DNA from: Gammaproteobacteria bacterium
GTDB taxonomy: Bacteria > Pseudomonadota > Gammaproteobacteria > GCA-001735895
Direction: 5' to 3'
DNA: 41,439 nucleotides
Assembly (NCBI GenBank): GCA_024224415.1
Contig: JAAENK010000062.1
Location: 1 to 41,439 of the forward strand
Every line of letters begins with the position of its first letter. The first letter of the stretch is position 1. This document shows, one piece after another, positions 34,127-41,439 of this stretch. The position numbers and the translations under genes were made by a program. The notes under the pieces were generated by a model that ran no database searches, had not been told where the DNA came from, and worked only from the letters and a program-made list of their open reading frames with translations.

Positions 34127-34171
34127 TTGTTAAGACTTCGTGAAAGTTCTGTCATGTGCCCAGTTTATTAT
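34127..34171 (+). promoter_or_regulatory. Candidate operator and -10 for msrAB: three 11-bp-spaced repeats
   Basis: TTGTTA (34127), TCGTGA (34138) and CTGTCA (34149) start exactly 11 bp apart. After 11 bp comes TATTAT (34166-34171), a good -10. PhoB/OmpR-type activators bind such repeats in place of a -35. The hexamers match the TTGTGA of the Met-rich gene upstream region at 5, 5 and 4 of 6 positions. Confidence 0.45.
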
Positions 34172-34199
34172 TACTTACTCACTATGATGGGAACTTGAT

Positions 34200-35357
34200 A
34201 TGAACAGGAAAACACGAAATACCATTAGCTTTATTAGCGTAATGTTGGTCGCGGGATTGGCATTTATGCGGCTCAATGCCGAGCAAGTGCCGACAATGGA
34301 AGCAATGCAGGATGATAAGGGCCTGGCAGTTGCCACCTTTGCCGGTGGCTGCTTCTGGTGTATCGAATCCGGATTTGAGAAACTGCCAGGTGTTGATGAT
34401 GCGGTCTCAGGTTACACCGCCGGAGAGCTTGAGAATCCTACGTATAAGCAGGTTTCGCGTGGAGGGACGGGCCACACCGAAGCCGTGCAGGTGCATTATG
34501 ACCCGACTGTTATTAGCTATAATGATTTACTGGAAGGGTTTTGGCGCCAGTTCGATCCGACAGATGGCGAAGGCTCATTCGTCGACCGCGGGAGCCAGTA
34601 TCGACCAGGAGTTTATTACAATAATATAGCTGAGAAAAAAGCGGTGGAAGCATCCATCGCCAAATACGAGGCGTCGGGCCAATACGACAAATCCTTTGCG
34701 GTAGAAGTTGCGCCACTGGATGTATTTTATCCGGCTGAAGATTATCATCAGGATTATCATGTAAAAAACCCTATACGTTATAAATATTATCGCTTTGGAT
34801 CGGGGCGTGATCAGTATCTTGAGAAATTCTGGGGAGATGATTTACATTATATGGTTAAAGGCCCGATGAAAGGCGGTGTGGATACTACGAAGAAGATGAA
34901 CGATGATGCAGGCAAGTTATATATTAAACCGAGTGATGAGGTGCTGCGTGTGCAGTTGACAGATTTGCAGTACAAAGTAACCCAAAAAGATGGCACTGAG
35001 CAGCCATTTGCCAACGAATACCACGACAACAAGAAGGCAGGGATCTATGTTGATATTGTTTCCGGTGAACCCTTGTTTTCCTCTCTTGATAAGTTTGATT
35101 CGGGTACTGGATGGCCGAGTTTTAGCCAACCAATCGATGCTCGACATATTGTCACCAAAACAGATTACAAACTATTGTTACCGCGCACTGAAGTTCGTAG
35201 CGCCGGTGCAAATTCACATCTTGGGCACGTGTTCAAGGATGGGCCCGAGCCAACCGGGCTGCGCTATTGCCTGAATTCAGCATCCCTGCGATTTGTTGCC
35301 AAATATGACCTGGTTACTCAGGGTTATGAGCAGTATGAAGCATTGTTCGCACGGTAA
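34200..35357 (+). CDS. msrAB: Exported MsrA-MsrB fusion (peptide methionine sulfoxide reductase)
   Basis: A 385-residue bifunctional enzyme. Residues 8-26 form a signal or anchor helix ([17 protein letters not shown]), so the catalytic part is in the periplasm. MsrA follows with catalytic Cys51 ([19 protein letters not shown]) and [15 protein letters not shown]; it reduces the S-sulfoxide. MsrB starts near residue 245: [14 protein letters not shown] and catalytic Cys357 ([13 protein letters not shown]); it reduces the R-sulfoxide. The zinc-binding Cys pairs of one MsrB class are missing. The thioredoxin-like domain found in Neisseria PilB is not present, so reducing power must come from another periplasmic thiol donor. 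Placed 128 nt after the sensor kinase. Confidence 0.93.
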   Translation: MNRKTRNTISFISVMLVAGLAFMRLNAEQVPTMEAMQDDKGLAVATFAGGCFWCIESGFEKLPGVDDAVSGYTAGELENPTYKQVSRGGTGHTEAVQVHYDPTVISYNDLLEGFWRQFDPTDGEGSFVDRGSQYRPGVYYNNIAEKKAVEASIAKYEASGQYDKSFAVEVAPLDVFYPAEDYHQDYHVKNPIRYKYYRFGSGRDQYLEKFWGDDLHYMVKGPMKGGVDTTKKMNDDAGKLYIKPSDEVLRVQLTDLQYKVTQKDGTEQPFANEYHDNKKAGIYVDIVSGEPLFSSLDKFDSGTGWPSFSQPIDARHIVTKTDYKLLLPRTEVRSAGANSHLGHVFKDGPEPTGLRYCLNSASLRFVAKYDLVTQGYEQYEALFAR

Positions 35358-35367
35358 TTTTCTATAT

Positions 35368-35398
35368 GGTAAAGACCCTTTTTCAGGGAAGGGCTACC
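35368..35398. terminator. Imperfect hairpin between convergent msrAB and ruvX
   Basis: GGTA and CCCTT pair with AAGGG and TACC around a loop, with small internal bulges. It lies 11 nt after the msrAB stop; no U-run follows. Function as a terminator is a guess from position. Confidence 0.3.
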
Positions 35399-35446
35399 AA
35401 CAATAACTGCCAATAGATAGAAGATTACTTAAATGGAATATAGGGG

Positions 35447-35875
35447 TCACCTGCAATTATGCTCACGTAACCAGGATTCGGTGATCAACATTGCTGCGAT
35501 ACTGTCGATCTCGGGCTTGCTTTTATATTCGGCGCTCTCGATAGCGATGTTATAGGCTTCTCGCGTGGTCAGGCGTTCGTCAACCAGTTCGATATCGATG
35601 TGGTAACGCCCATACAACTGGCGTGCGAATTTTTTCACAGGTTCGGTCATTTCATCGTCAGCACCATCGAGTTGAGTGGGTAGGCCGACGATCAGTTTTT
35701 GAGGTTGCCATTCTTTCAGCAGATTTTCGATGGTTTGCCAGTCTGGCTTTGAATGTTTCGATTTGATTGCGCTTAACGGGCGCGACTGGACAGTTAAGGT
35801 TTGACCGACAGCAACACCGGTCCAGTGAGTACCAAAATCGAAACCGAGTACGGTTTTGATTTCGGCTTCAGGCAT
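35447..35875 (-). CDS. ruvX: RuvX/YqgF family nuclease (Holliday-junction resolvase-like)
   Basis: A 142-residue RNase-H-fold protein with VLGFDFGTHWTGVAVG (first catalytic Asp), VGLPTQLDG, ELVDERLTTREA (catalytic Glu) and a late Asp in IDSIAAMLITESWL. YqgF/RuvX takes part in 16S rRNA 5'-end processing in E. coli and was proposed to act on Holliday junctions. It overlaps yqgE by 8 nt and follows the conserved order yqgE-ruvX. Confidence 0.94.
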   Translation of the reverse strand: MPEAEIKTVLGFDFGTHWTGVAVGQTLTVQSRPLSAIKSKHSKPDWQTIENLLKEWQPQKLIVGLPTQLDGADDEMTEPVKKFARQLYGRYHIDIELVDERLTTREAYNIAIESAEYKSKPEIDSIAAMLITESWLREHNCR

Positions 35876-36434
35876 TTCCGCTAACAGGTGACAGACTGCT
35901 GAGATCGAAACCTAATGTATCGAAGGCCATCTGCCATTTATCGTCGGAATTTTGGTGGAATAACAAGTCGGTGCCCGCCGACGAGGTTAACCAGGAATTT
36001 TCATGTAACTCGGATTCGAGTTGTCCGGAAGCCCAGCCGGAAAATCCGAGTATCACCATATACTCTTTGGGGCCCTCGTCTACCGCGATTGCTTCAAGGA
36101 TATCCATCGAGCTGGTCAAATAGATCCCGGAGGAAACCTCGATGCTCTTTTGCCAGCTTCCGGCGCTGGTGTGTAGTATAAACCCCTGTTCGAGTTTTAC
36201 CGGACCACCGAGGTAAACTGGCTGATTACGAATTTCTTCGTCCTTGCATTCGATATGAAGTTGATCAAATATTTCTTCGAGATTTTGTGTAGTTGGATGG
36301 TTGATCACCAGGCCCATACTGCCGTCTTCGTTGTGTTCGCACATATACACCAGACTCGAAGCAAAAAGCGGGTCTTTTATCGCTGGTGTCGCAATCAGGC
36401 ATTTATTCACCAGGTTGGCGTTTTCCTCAGACAT
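35868..36434 (-). CDS. yqgE: YqgE/AlgH family protein
   Basis: A 188-residue UPF0301 protein: LVNKCLIATPAIKDPLFASS start, YMCEHNEDGSMGLVINHPT and the later GFSGWASGQLESELHENSW, all family marks. AlgH was named in Pseudomonas for an effect on alginate; biochemical function is unknown. It starts one base after the tonB-like gene and overlaps ruvX. Confidence 0.94.
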   Translation of the reverse strand: MSEENANLVNKCLIATPAIKDPLFASSLVYMCEHNEDGSMGLVINHPTTQNLEEIFDQLHIECKDEEIRNQPVYLGGPVKLEQGFILHTSAGSWQKSIEVSSGIYLTSSMDILEAIAVDEGPKEYMVILGFSGWASGQLESELHENSWLTSSAGTDLLFHQNSDDKWQMAFDTLGFDLSSLSPVSGNA

Positions 36435-36435
36435 A

Positions 36436-37332
36436 TTAACTTACTCCACTGTCGGTTCTGAATTGATTACTGTTAAAGTCCCAGGTGCGTATTATAACAA
36501 TTTGGTCGGCGTGTTCCTGCATTTCCTGCGGGAATGGTGAGAATGGTTCAGCTAACCGTAAAATGCGCTTGGCAGCTTCATCCAGCAAGCTGCTACCCGA
36601 CGAACGGGTAATGTTGACATCGACTATGTTTCCAGCCGCGTTAAGACGAACACTCATGCGTAAGTGGCCTTCGACCCTCTTTGCGCGAGCTTCTGCCGGA
36701 TAATTGAGATTACCAATATGTTCGATTTTCTGCACCCATGTGGCGAGATATCCGGCTTCAACCACTTTTTTGGTGCTCGCTGTCAGAGTAATGACTTTTG
36801 GTCGCCTGGAGTAGGCTTGCGTCATTTGTCGGATTTCCGCCTGTAGCTTTGCGATTTGACTTTGTCTTTGTTCGGCCTTGTCGCTACGTTTTGATTCATT
36901 TTGCTTTTTATGATCCTTTTTTTGCTGGTTAATGCGATGCTGCGATTCTTGCTGGCTAACAAAATAGAGTTGATTAATGGCTAACTGGTTTTTCTGCAAA
37001 GCTTCACGCGCCTGGTCGGCCATACCACGTTGGTCCAGCGGTGTATTGGCCGAAACCGGTGCACTGGGGCGAGCTTTTTCTTCTGACTCGCCGCCACCAG
37101 TCTGATCTACCTGAGCGAGGAAGTCTGGATTTTCAACCTGCTCCAGACTTCTTGAGTTGGCGAGTATGATTTCCAGGCTGGGTAGAGCGTTTGAATCGGG
37201 TTTACTGCTGCGTGTGAAACCAACACCAAGCACCACTATGGCGTGAAGGGTCAGGGCCAGAAATAATGTGAATCCAAGACGGTCGCTGGCGCTGATGCGG
37301 GGATTACTCGCTGATGATTGGTATTGGGCCAT
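36436..37332 (-). CDS. TonB-family energy-transducer protein (TonB3-like)
   Basis: A 298-residue protein: cytoplasmic start, one membrane helix near residues 21-43 (LGFTLFLALTLHAIVVLGVG), a long periplasmic coiled-coil-like region rich in Gln, Lys and Glu (about 110-175), and a C-terminal TonB domain (VEGHLRMSVRLNAAGNIVDV, LLDEAAKRILRLAEPF). In P. aeruginosa the gene at this position (tonB3, PA0406) is needed for twitching motility and pilus assembly. No exbB or exbD gene is near. Location between gshB and yqgE beside pilGHI supports that relation. Confidence 0.9.
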   Translation of the reverse strand: MAQYQSSASNPRISASDRLGFTLFLALTLHAIVVLGVGFTRSSKPDSNALPSLEIILANSRSLEQVENPDFLAQVDQTGGGESEEKARPSAPVSANTPLDQRGMADQAREALQKNQLAINQLYFVSQQESQHRINQQKKDHKKQNESKRSDKAEQRQSQIAKLQAEIRQMTQAYSRRPKVITLTASTKKVVEAGYLATWVQKIEHIGNLNYPAEARAKRVEGHLRMSVRLNAAGNIVDVNITRSSGSSLLDEAAKRILRLAEPFSPFPQEMQEHADQIVIIRTWDFNSNQFRTDSGVS

Positions 37333-37383
37333 TTGGAGGGCTATTTTGCCAAGTTTCTAACGCCTTCACCAGCAATCACATGG

Positions 37384-38418
37384 TTAATTTTTATCATTAA
37401 CGATGATGTAAGGTGTATCGGTGGTGAATTCAATTTTGCTGGATAAAGCTCGGGAGACAATGATTTCCATTTCATCGCTGACAATCAAATAGTCAGTGAT
37501 GTCCAGCGATTGGGCCAGGGTAGCGTGATTACGCCAGCCATCGATCATCAATGTGGTTGCGGCGACATCAGCCAGTACTGGGTCGTCGGCCAGTACTGTG
37601 GCTGAGCTGATTTGCTGCGAAGGCTTGCCGGTTCGAGGGTCGATAATATGGTGCACGATTTTTTCATTTTCCAGATAATAGCGCTGATAGTTGCCCGACG
37701 TGAATAGATTTTGATCGCCCTCCAGTGTCAGTTTTGCTATAGCCCCGGGTTTAAACGGGTTTTGTATGCCGATAGTCCAGGGTTTGCCAAGGCGCGTACC
37801 AGCGCTTATCAAATCACCGCCAGCATTGATCAAAAAGTGCCCAAAACCAGATTTTTTTAAATAGTTTGCGACCAGTGATATGGCGTAGCCCTTGGCGATG
37901 CCGCCTAAATCAAGCAGTAAATGGGGGTTGTCGCTGCTGGCCATGCCGGAGGCAATTTTTAGATCCAGCATAGTTGGCATGTCTTGTTGGATTATCCTGA
38001 TTAATTCCTCGTTTGGCTGGTCATTACCATGGAAGCCATAGGCGGCGACTAGCTTGCCGATAGCGGGGTTGAATAACTGTTGTGAGCTGTGGTAGTAATC
38101 CTGACTCAAATTGATTAGCTCGATCAACGACTCCGGTATTGGAGTGGTTTTCCCCTCGGTGAGTGACTGGTTGAAACGGTACAAATCACTGTCTTCCCAG
38201 GCATGCCAATAGGTTCGATACTGCTGAAGTTGTTGTTCGATTGCATGCAGGGTTGACTCTGCTTTATCGATGTCACTATGAACCAGGGTAATATCGATTA
38301 CAGTACCAAACTGCAGGATACGTTGTTCAACTATCTGCTGGCTGGTTTCACAGCCAACCAGCAGGCAAACGCTAAATAGTAGAATTTTGATCAGTTGCTG
38401 ATACGTTGTTCTATACAC
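37384..38418 (-). CDS. apbE: FAD:protein FMN transferase (ApbE), lipoprotein
   Basis: A 344-residue ApbE-family enzyme. The N-terminus has a lipobox, LLVGC with Cys23, so it is a lipid-anchored periplasmic protein. Core motifs: LDLGGIAKGYAISLVANYL, INAGGDLISAG and the HHIIDPRTGKPSQQISSATV block with the Mg/FAD-binding residues. It attaches FMN to Thr of target proteins such as NqrB/C, RnfG/D or NosR; no such target is in this window. Starts at GTG and overlaps gshB by 28 bp, between gshB and the tonB-like gene; it is not in the Pseudomonas order as I recall it. Confidence 0.92.
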   Translation of the reverse strand: MYRTTYQQLIKILLFSVCLLVGCETSQQIVEQRILQFGTVIDITLVHSDIDKAESTLHAIEQQLQQYRTYWHAWEDSDLYRFNQSLTEGKTTPIPESLIELINLSQDYYHSSQQLFNPAIGKLVAAYGFHGNDQPNEELIRIIQQDMPTMLDLKIASGMASSDNPHLLLDLGGIAKGYAISLVANYLKKSGFGHFLINAGGDLISAGTRLGKPWTIGIQNPFKPGAIAKLTLEGDQNLFTSGNYQRYYLENEKIVHHIIDPRTGKPSQQISSATVLADDPVLADVAATTLMIDGWRNHATLAQSLDITDYLIVSDEMEIIVSRALSSKIEFTTDTPYIIVNDKN

Positions 38419-39344
38419 TGAAACAGTTCGGCGCTAATGTTGAGGTTAAACTCGCTATCGAGTTCACGAATACAGGTCGGACTGGTGACATTGATTTCGG
38501 TGATGTAGTCGCCAATCACATCGATGCCGACAAAGACCAATCCACGTTTACGCAATTCATTACCCAGCTGTGCGCATAACCAACGATCTCGGTCACTGAG
38601 TGGCTGGCCTCGGGTGCTTGCACCGGCTGCGATATTACCCCGGTTTTCGCCAGCGGCAGGTAATCGCGCCAGTGCATAGGGTACGGGTTCGCCGTCAATC
38701 AGCAAAATGCGTTTATCACCGGCTGTAATTTCCGGAATATAGCGCTGCACCATGGTTTGTGAATTACCTAAATGGGTGACAGTCTCGAGAATTACATTGG
38801 TATTACTATCACCTTTTTTTACACGGAATATCGACTGGCCACCCATGCCGTCGAGCGGTTTGACGATGCAGTCCTGGTGGGTATTGATAAAATCCATGAG
38901 CAGTTTCGGGTCACGGCTGACACGTGACTCAACACAGCATTGAGGAAACATCAGGGTGAACAGCTTTTCGTTACAGTCACGTAGACTGGACGGTTTGTTG
39001 ACTACTAAAACACCATTTTCCTCGGCCTGATCGAGCAGGTAAGTGCAATAGATATACTCGAGGTCGAAGGGCGGATCCTTGCGCATAAGTATGACCTCGA
39101 ATTCGTCGAGGCGACAGTGACCCGAATCGATAATGCTGTACCAGTCGTCATTATCGTCACGTAGTTTTAGCTGGCTATATCGAGCAAAACTGATGCTATT
39201 ATCCATGTACAGGTCATCGATTTGCATATAGTAAATATCCCAGCCACGTCGCTGGGCTTCGAGCATCATAGCGAAACTTGAATCTTTCCAGGGTTTGATG
39301 GACTCGATTGGATCCATCACGATTCCGAGTTTTATGTGACTCAC
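38391..39344 (-). CDS. gshB: Glutathione synthetase
   Basis: A 317-residue ATP-grasp ligase that joins gamma-glutamylcysteine and glycine. I chose the GTG at 39342-39344 (SHIKLGIVMDPIESIKPWKD), which matches the short start of E. coli GshB (M-IKLGIVMDP); the longer open frame from 39389 adds 15 residues without family similarity. Motifs: KDSSFAMMLEAQRRGWDIYY, DCIVKPLDGMGGQSIFRV, PEITAGDKRILLIDGEPVPY and GLVFVGIDVIGDYITEINV. It provides the glutathione used by the glutaredoxin at 18.1 kb. Confidence 0.94.
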   Translation of the reverse strand: MSHIKLGIVMDPIESIKPWKDSSFAMMLEAQRRGWDIYYMQIDDLYMDNSISFARYSQLKLRDDNDDWYSIIDSGHCRLDEFEVILMRKDPPFDLEYIYCTYLLDQAEENGVLVVNKPSSLRDCNEKLFTLMFPQCCVESRVSRDPKLLMDFINTHQDCIVKPLDGMGGQSIFRVKKGDSNTNVILETVTHLGNSQTMVQRYIPEITAGDKRILLIDGEPVPYALARLPAAGENRGNIAAGASTRGQPLSDRDRWLCAQLGNELRKRGLVFVGIDVIGDYITEINVTSPTCIRELDSEFNLNISAELFQCIEQRISN

Positions 39345-39656
39345 GATTGACGTTGAAAAGCAAATATTGGGGGAAACGATTCTACGCAAGTTTGGTGATT
39401 TAGCCTATCAAATTATTGCTTGTGAATTTAGTCACTAAGCTATTCAGGTTGTGACTTAGAATTGTGCTATATATAGCAGGTTAACGACTCAAAAATTTGT
39501 TTGCCAAAAGCCTGAAATTTTCCAATTTGGCCCCTGGTAAATGGTAGAATTTACATCAGCAAGTTTAAATAAATCACTGGTTTTACATGAAAAAATCCAT
39601 ATAATCTACCGAAATATTAAGTTGTCGAAATCCAACCAACAATCCTTGGGGGATAT
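39345..39656. other. 312-bp divergent region gshB / pilG
   Basis: No gene seen; AT-rich. It holds an inverted repeat AATTTAGTCAC (39425-39435) with GTGACTTAGAATT (39451-39463), a perfect 12-bp palindrome GCTATATATAGC (39466-39477), and a perfect TATAAT at 39600-39605, 17 bp after CTGGTT (39577-39582), which may be the pilG promoter. Confidence 0.5.
39577..39605 (+). promoter_or_regulatory. Candidate promoter of the pilGHIJ operon
   Basis: CTGGTT at 39577-39582 and TATAAT at 39600-39605 with a 17-bp spacer, 51 nt before the GTG start of pilG. The -10 is perfect, the -35 weak. Confidence 0.4.
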
Positions 39657-40076
39657 GTGAACGAAGAGTCTTTGCAAACAGAAGGCGCATCCGACCTCAG
39701 TGCCTTGAATGTCAAGGTGATGGTGATAGACGACAGCAAAACAATTCGACGAAGTGCTGAAACCTTGTTGAAGAAAGTTGGCTGTAACGTCGTTACCGCA
39801 ATCGACGGGTTTGAAGCCCTGGCAAAAATCACCGTGCATAAGCCGGATATTATTTTTGTCGATATTATGATGCCACGACTTGATGGCTACCAAACCTGTG
39901 CATTGATTAAGAATAACCAGACATTTAAAGCCACACCTGTGATTATGCTGTCGAGTAAAGATAGTATTTTTGATCGCGCCCGAGGACGTATTGTCGGTTC
40001 GGAAGAATATTTGACCAAGCCATTTTCCAAAGAAGACTTAATACAAGCTATAACAGCGCATGTTGGTCGGGCATAG
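39657..40076 (+). CDS. pilG: Twitching-motility response regulator PilG
   Basis: A 139-residue receiver with an N-terminal extension of about 20 residues. Acidic pair D25-D26 (VMVIDDSKTIRRSAETLL), phospho-acceptor D69 (IIFVDIMMPRLDGYQTC), switch region MLSSKDS and LTKPFSKEDLI. GTG start preceded by a G-rich site (GGGGGA). PilG is the CheY-like output of the Pil-Chp chemosensory system that promotes pilus extension through PilB. First gene of pilG-pilH-pilI-pilJ. Confidence 0.94.
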   Translation: MNEESLQTEGASDLSALNVKVMVIDDSKTIRRSAETLLKKVGCNVVTAIDGFEALAKITVHKPDIIFVDIMMPRLDGYQTCALIKNNQTFKATPVIMLSSKDSIFDRARGRIVGSEEYLTKPFSKEDLIQAITAHVGRA

Positions 40077-40115
40077 CTTAATGCCTGTGTTAGTGAATGA
40101 AGAGGTAAAACACAA

Positions 40116-40481
40116 ATGTTGCATATCCTGATAATTGACGACTCACCAACGGAAATCCATGTGTTTAAGTCGATTCTGGAGAAACACGAAATTCAGGTGT
40201 CGGTTGCTACCAATGGTGAGGAAGGCATCGAAAAAGCCATCGCAATCAAACCCGATCTAATTCTTATGGACGTGGTTATGCCGGGGAAAAATGGTTTCCA
40301 GGCGACCCGCGATTTGAGCAGAAATCCGCAGACTTCAGCGATCCCAGTCATCATTATTACCACCAAAGACCAGGAAACTGACAAAATCTGGGGTATGCGT
40401 CAGGGTGCGAAGGATTACATTGTTAAACCTGCCAGTGAACAGGATTTAATAAATCGTATTCATCAGGTCCTGGAAGAATAG
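40116..40481 (+). CDS. pilH: Twitching-motility response regulator PilH
   Basis: A 121-residue receiver: acidic pair D8-D9 (ILIIDDSPTEIHVF), phospho-acceptor D52 (LILMDVVMPGKNGFQATR), switch Thr in VIIITTKDQETD and DYIVKPASEQDLI. PilH is the second CheY of the Pil-Chp pathway and lowers or balances signalling, affecting retraction. 39 nt after pilG and 3 nt before pilI. Confidence 0.94.
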   Translation: MLHILIIDDSPTEIHVFKSILEKHEIQVSVATNGEEGIEKAIAIKPDLILMDVVMPGKNGFQATRDLSRNPQTSAIPVIIITTKDQETDKIWGMRQGAKDYIVKPASEQDLINRIHQVLEE

Positions 40482-40484
40482 CGT

Positions 40485-41018
40485 ATGGCGATAACTTCAC
40501 CTTTTGAAATATTGCAAGGGCTGGATGTTCGGTGCCGACAAAATGCTAGTGGTTTGCCTGTTAACAAGGCAGTGGTGGAAGACTGGATAGGCATCGGCTT
40601 TCGTATCAGCGACGTGTCGCTACTGGCGAAAATGGACGAAGTCAGTGAAATTTTGCCGCTACCGCCGACAATTCGTGTTCCTGGTGTTAAACACTGGGTG
40701 AAAGGGCTGGCGAATGTTCGCGGCAGTTTAATGCCAGTGCTGGATATGAATGCATTTCTCAATGGTGTGGATACCCATGTCCGCAAGGAAAGCCGTGTGT
40801 TAATTATCGATATCCTGGGTGTTGTTGCTGGTTTGCTGGTAGAGGAAGTGTATGGATTAAGGCGGTTCAAACCCGAAGAACATCAGCACAAGTCGGCTGC
40901 TGATATGGGTTCGGTGGGCAAGTATCTGGCGGGAATATTTGCCGATCAGAGTCAACGATGGAATGTTTTTAGTGTCGAGAAACTGGTTAAGCATGATCAG
41001 TTTATTCGAGTTGCATAA
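40485..41018 (+). CDS. pilI: CheW-like coupling protein PilI
   Basis: A 177-residue single CheW domain: ISDVSLLAKMDEVSEILPLP, then WVKGLANVRGSLMPVLDM (the NVRG motif of CheW proteins) and the end WNVFSVEKLVKHDQFI. It couples the receptor PilJ to the ChpA kinase. Directly after pilH. Confidence 0.93.
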   Translation: MAITSPFEILQGLDVRCRQNASGLPVNKAVVEDWIGIGFRISDVSLLAKMDEVSEILPLPPTIRVPGVKHWVKGLANVRGSLMPVLDMNAFLNGVDTHVRKESRVLIIDILGVVAGLLVEEVYGLRRFKPEEHQHKSAADMGSVGKYLAGIFADQSQRWNVFSVEKLVKHDQFIRVA

Positions 41019-41048
41019 TAGACCTTTTAAGTAGTTAATGAGGGGCCA

Positions 41049-41439
41049 ATGGCACTGTTAGATAAAATAAAGAGTCTTCTTTCAAAAGGTAAACAGGGGA
41101 CGGTAAAGGCTGATAAAAACGTCAACCGGAGAGTGATATTTATCGGTGTATTGTTGGTTGTGGCAATCGTTATTACGATTGCGCTAATTAGCATGGCGAC
41201 ATTGCAGTCGCGAACCAACGCTAGCTATCTTGACCTGATTGCGGAGCAGCAAATCATATCCCAGCAAATTGTGATCAATGCCGTAGAGGCGTCCTATGGT
41301 AGAGACAACGGCTTTGCCAGCCTGAAGGCAAATCACGATCGCTATCTCGAAATCCTCGGAACCTTTGATACAGGTGATGTACTGCTCGATATTTCTCCAT
41401 TACCGGAAACTTACAGTGTTGAATATTTGGGTTTGAAAA
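41049..41439 (+). CDS. pilJ: Type IV pilus chemoreceptor PilJ, N-terminal part (runs off window)
   Basis: An open frame of 130 codons from ATG 41049 (AGGGG at 41041-41045) to the right edge. A basic cytoplasmic start is followed by a membrane helix at about residues 29-48 (IFIGVLLVVAIVITIALISM) and then by the start of a periplasmic helical domain (ASYLDLIAEQQIISQQIVIN). Position right after pilI and the layout fit PilJ, the MCP of the Pil-Chp system. The signalling domain lies outside the window. Confidence 0.88.
   Translation, partial: MALLDKIKSLLSKGKQGTVKADKNVNRRVIFIGVLLVVAIVITIALISMATLQSRTNASYLDLIAEQQIISQQIVINAVEASYGRDNGFASLKANHDRYLEILGTFDTGDVLLDISPLPETYSVEYLGLK

Noticed and set aside
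34127-34154. A PhoB (phosphate) box before msrAB.
   Set aside because: CTGTCA resembles a Pho half-site, but the other repeats do not match, and the adjacent kinase has a large periplasmic domain unlike PhoR. Treated as a generic OmpR-family site.
1-41439. tRNA, rRNA, CRISPR arrays, insertion sequences, toxin-antitoxin pairs.
   Set aside because: No repeat-spacer pattern, transposase motif, cloverleaf or TA-like gene pair was recognised on either strand by eye.

Overview
The window is chromosomal DNA of a gammaproteobacterium, probably aquatic or marine, with type IV pili. The main evidence is the right half (about 22.7-41.4 kb). From memory, its gene order matches the Pseudomonas aeruginosa block PA0392-PA0411: yggT, proC, yggS, pilT, pilU, noncatalytic dihydroorotase, pyrB, pyrR, ruvX (yqgF), yqgE (algH), tonB-like, gshB, pilG, pilH, pilI, pilJ. 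No rRNA, tRNA, CRISPR array, transposase or integrase was seen.

Left edge (1-3.1 kb): a minus-strand chemotaxis operon (MCP with two membrane segments, CheY, STAS protein, 5' part of cheA), then a decayed receiver-domain remnant. Region 3.1-7.2 kb holds a glycosyltransferase-like gene, an AtzG/AtzE-like amidase pair and an isolated contractile-tail sheath gene. Region 7.3-15.2 kb looks like a methylated-amine and one-carbon island: a LysR regulator divergent from an MttB-family methyltransferase and a dimethylglycine dehydrogenase-like flavoprotein fused to a GcvT domain, then a GlxA/GbdR-type regulator divergent from a cysteine hydrolase, and a serine hydroxymethyltransferase homologue with changed active-site residues.

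Region 15.2-22.7 kb is all on the minus strand. It holds a tight run of genes (glutaredoxin, DUF1820, GT2 glycosyltransferase, nucleoside-phosphorylase-like, SDR, small exported protein), a small SET-domain protein, a large Ser/Thr kinase-HDOD-GAF signalling protein, a DUF2288 gene and oxyR.

Region 22.7-41.4 kb is the conserved pilus and housekeeping block. It has three additions relative to the Pseudomonas order: a third PilT/PilU-type ATPase directly after pilU, an ApbE flavin transferase overlapping gshB, and, between pyrR and ruvX, a four-gene module. That module encodes a very methionine-rich exported peptide, an OmpR-type response regulator, a sensor kinase and an exported MsrA-MsrB fusion. 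It is the best candidate for an undescribed system: a periplasmic methionine-oxidation sensing, buffering and repair unit. Direct repeats with 11-bp spacing, of the kind OmpR/PhoB-family regulators bind, lie upstream of both the peptide gene and msrAB.
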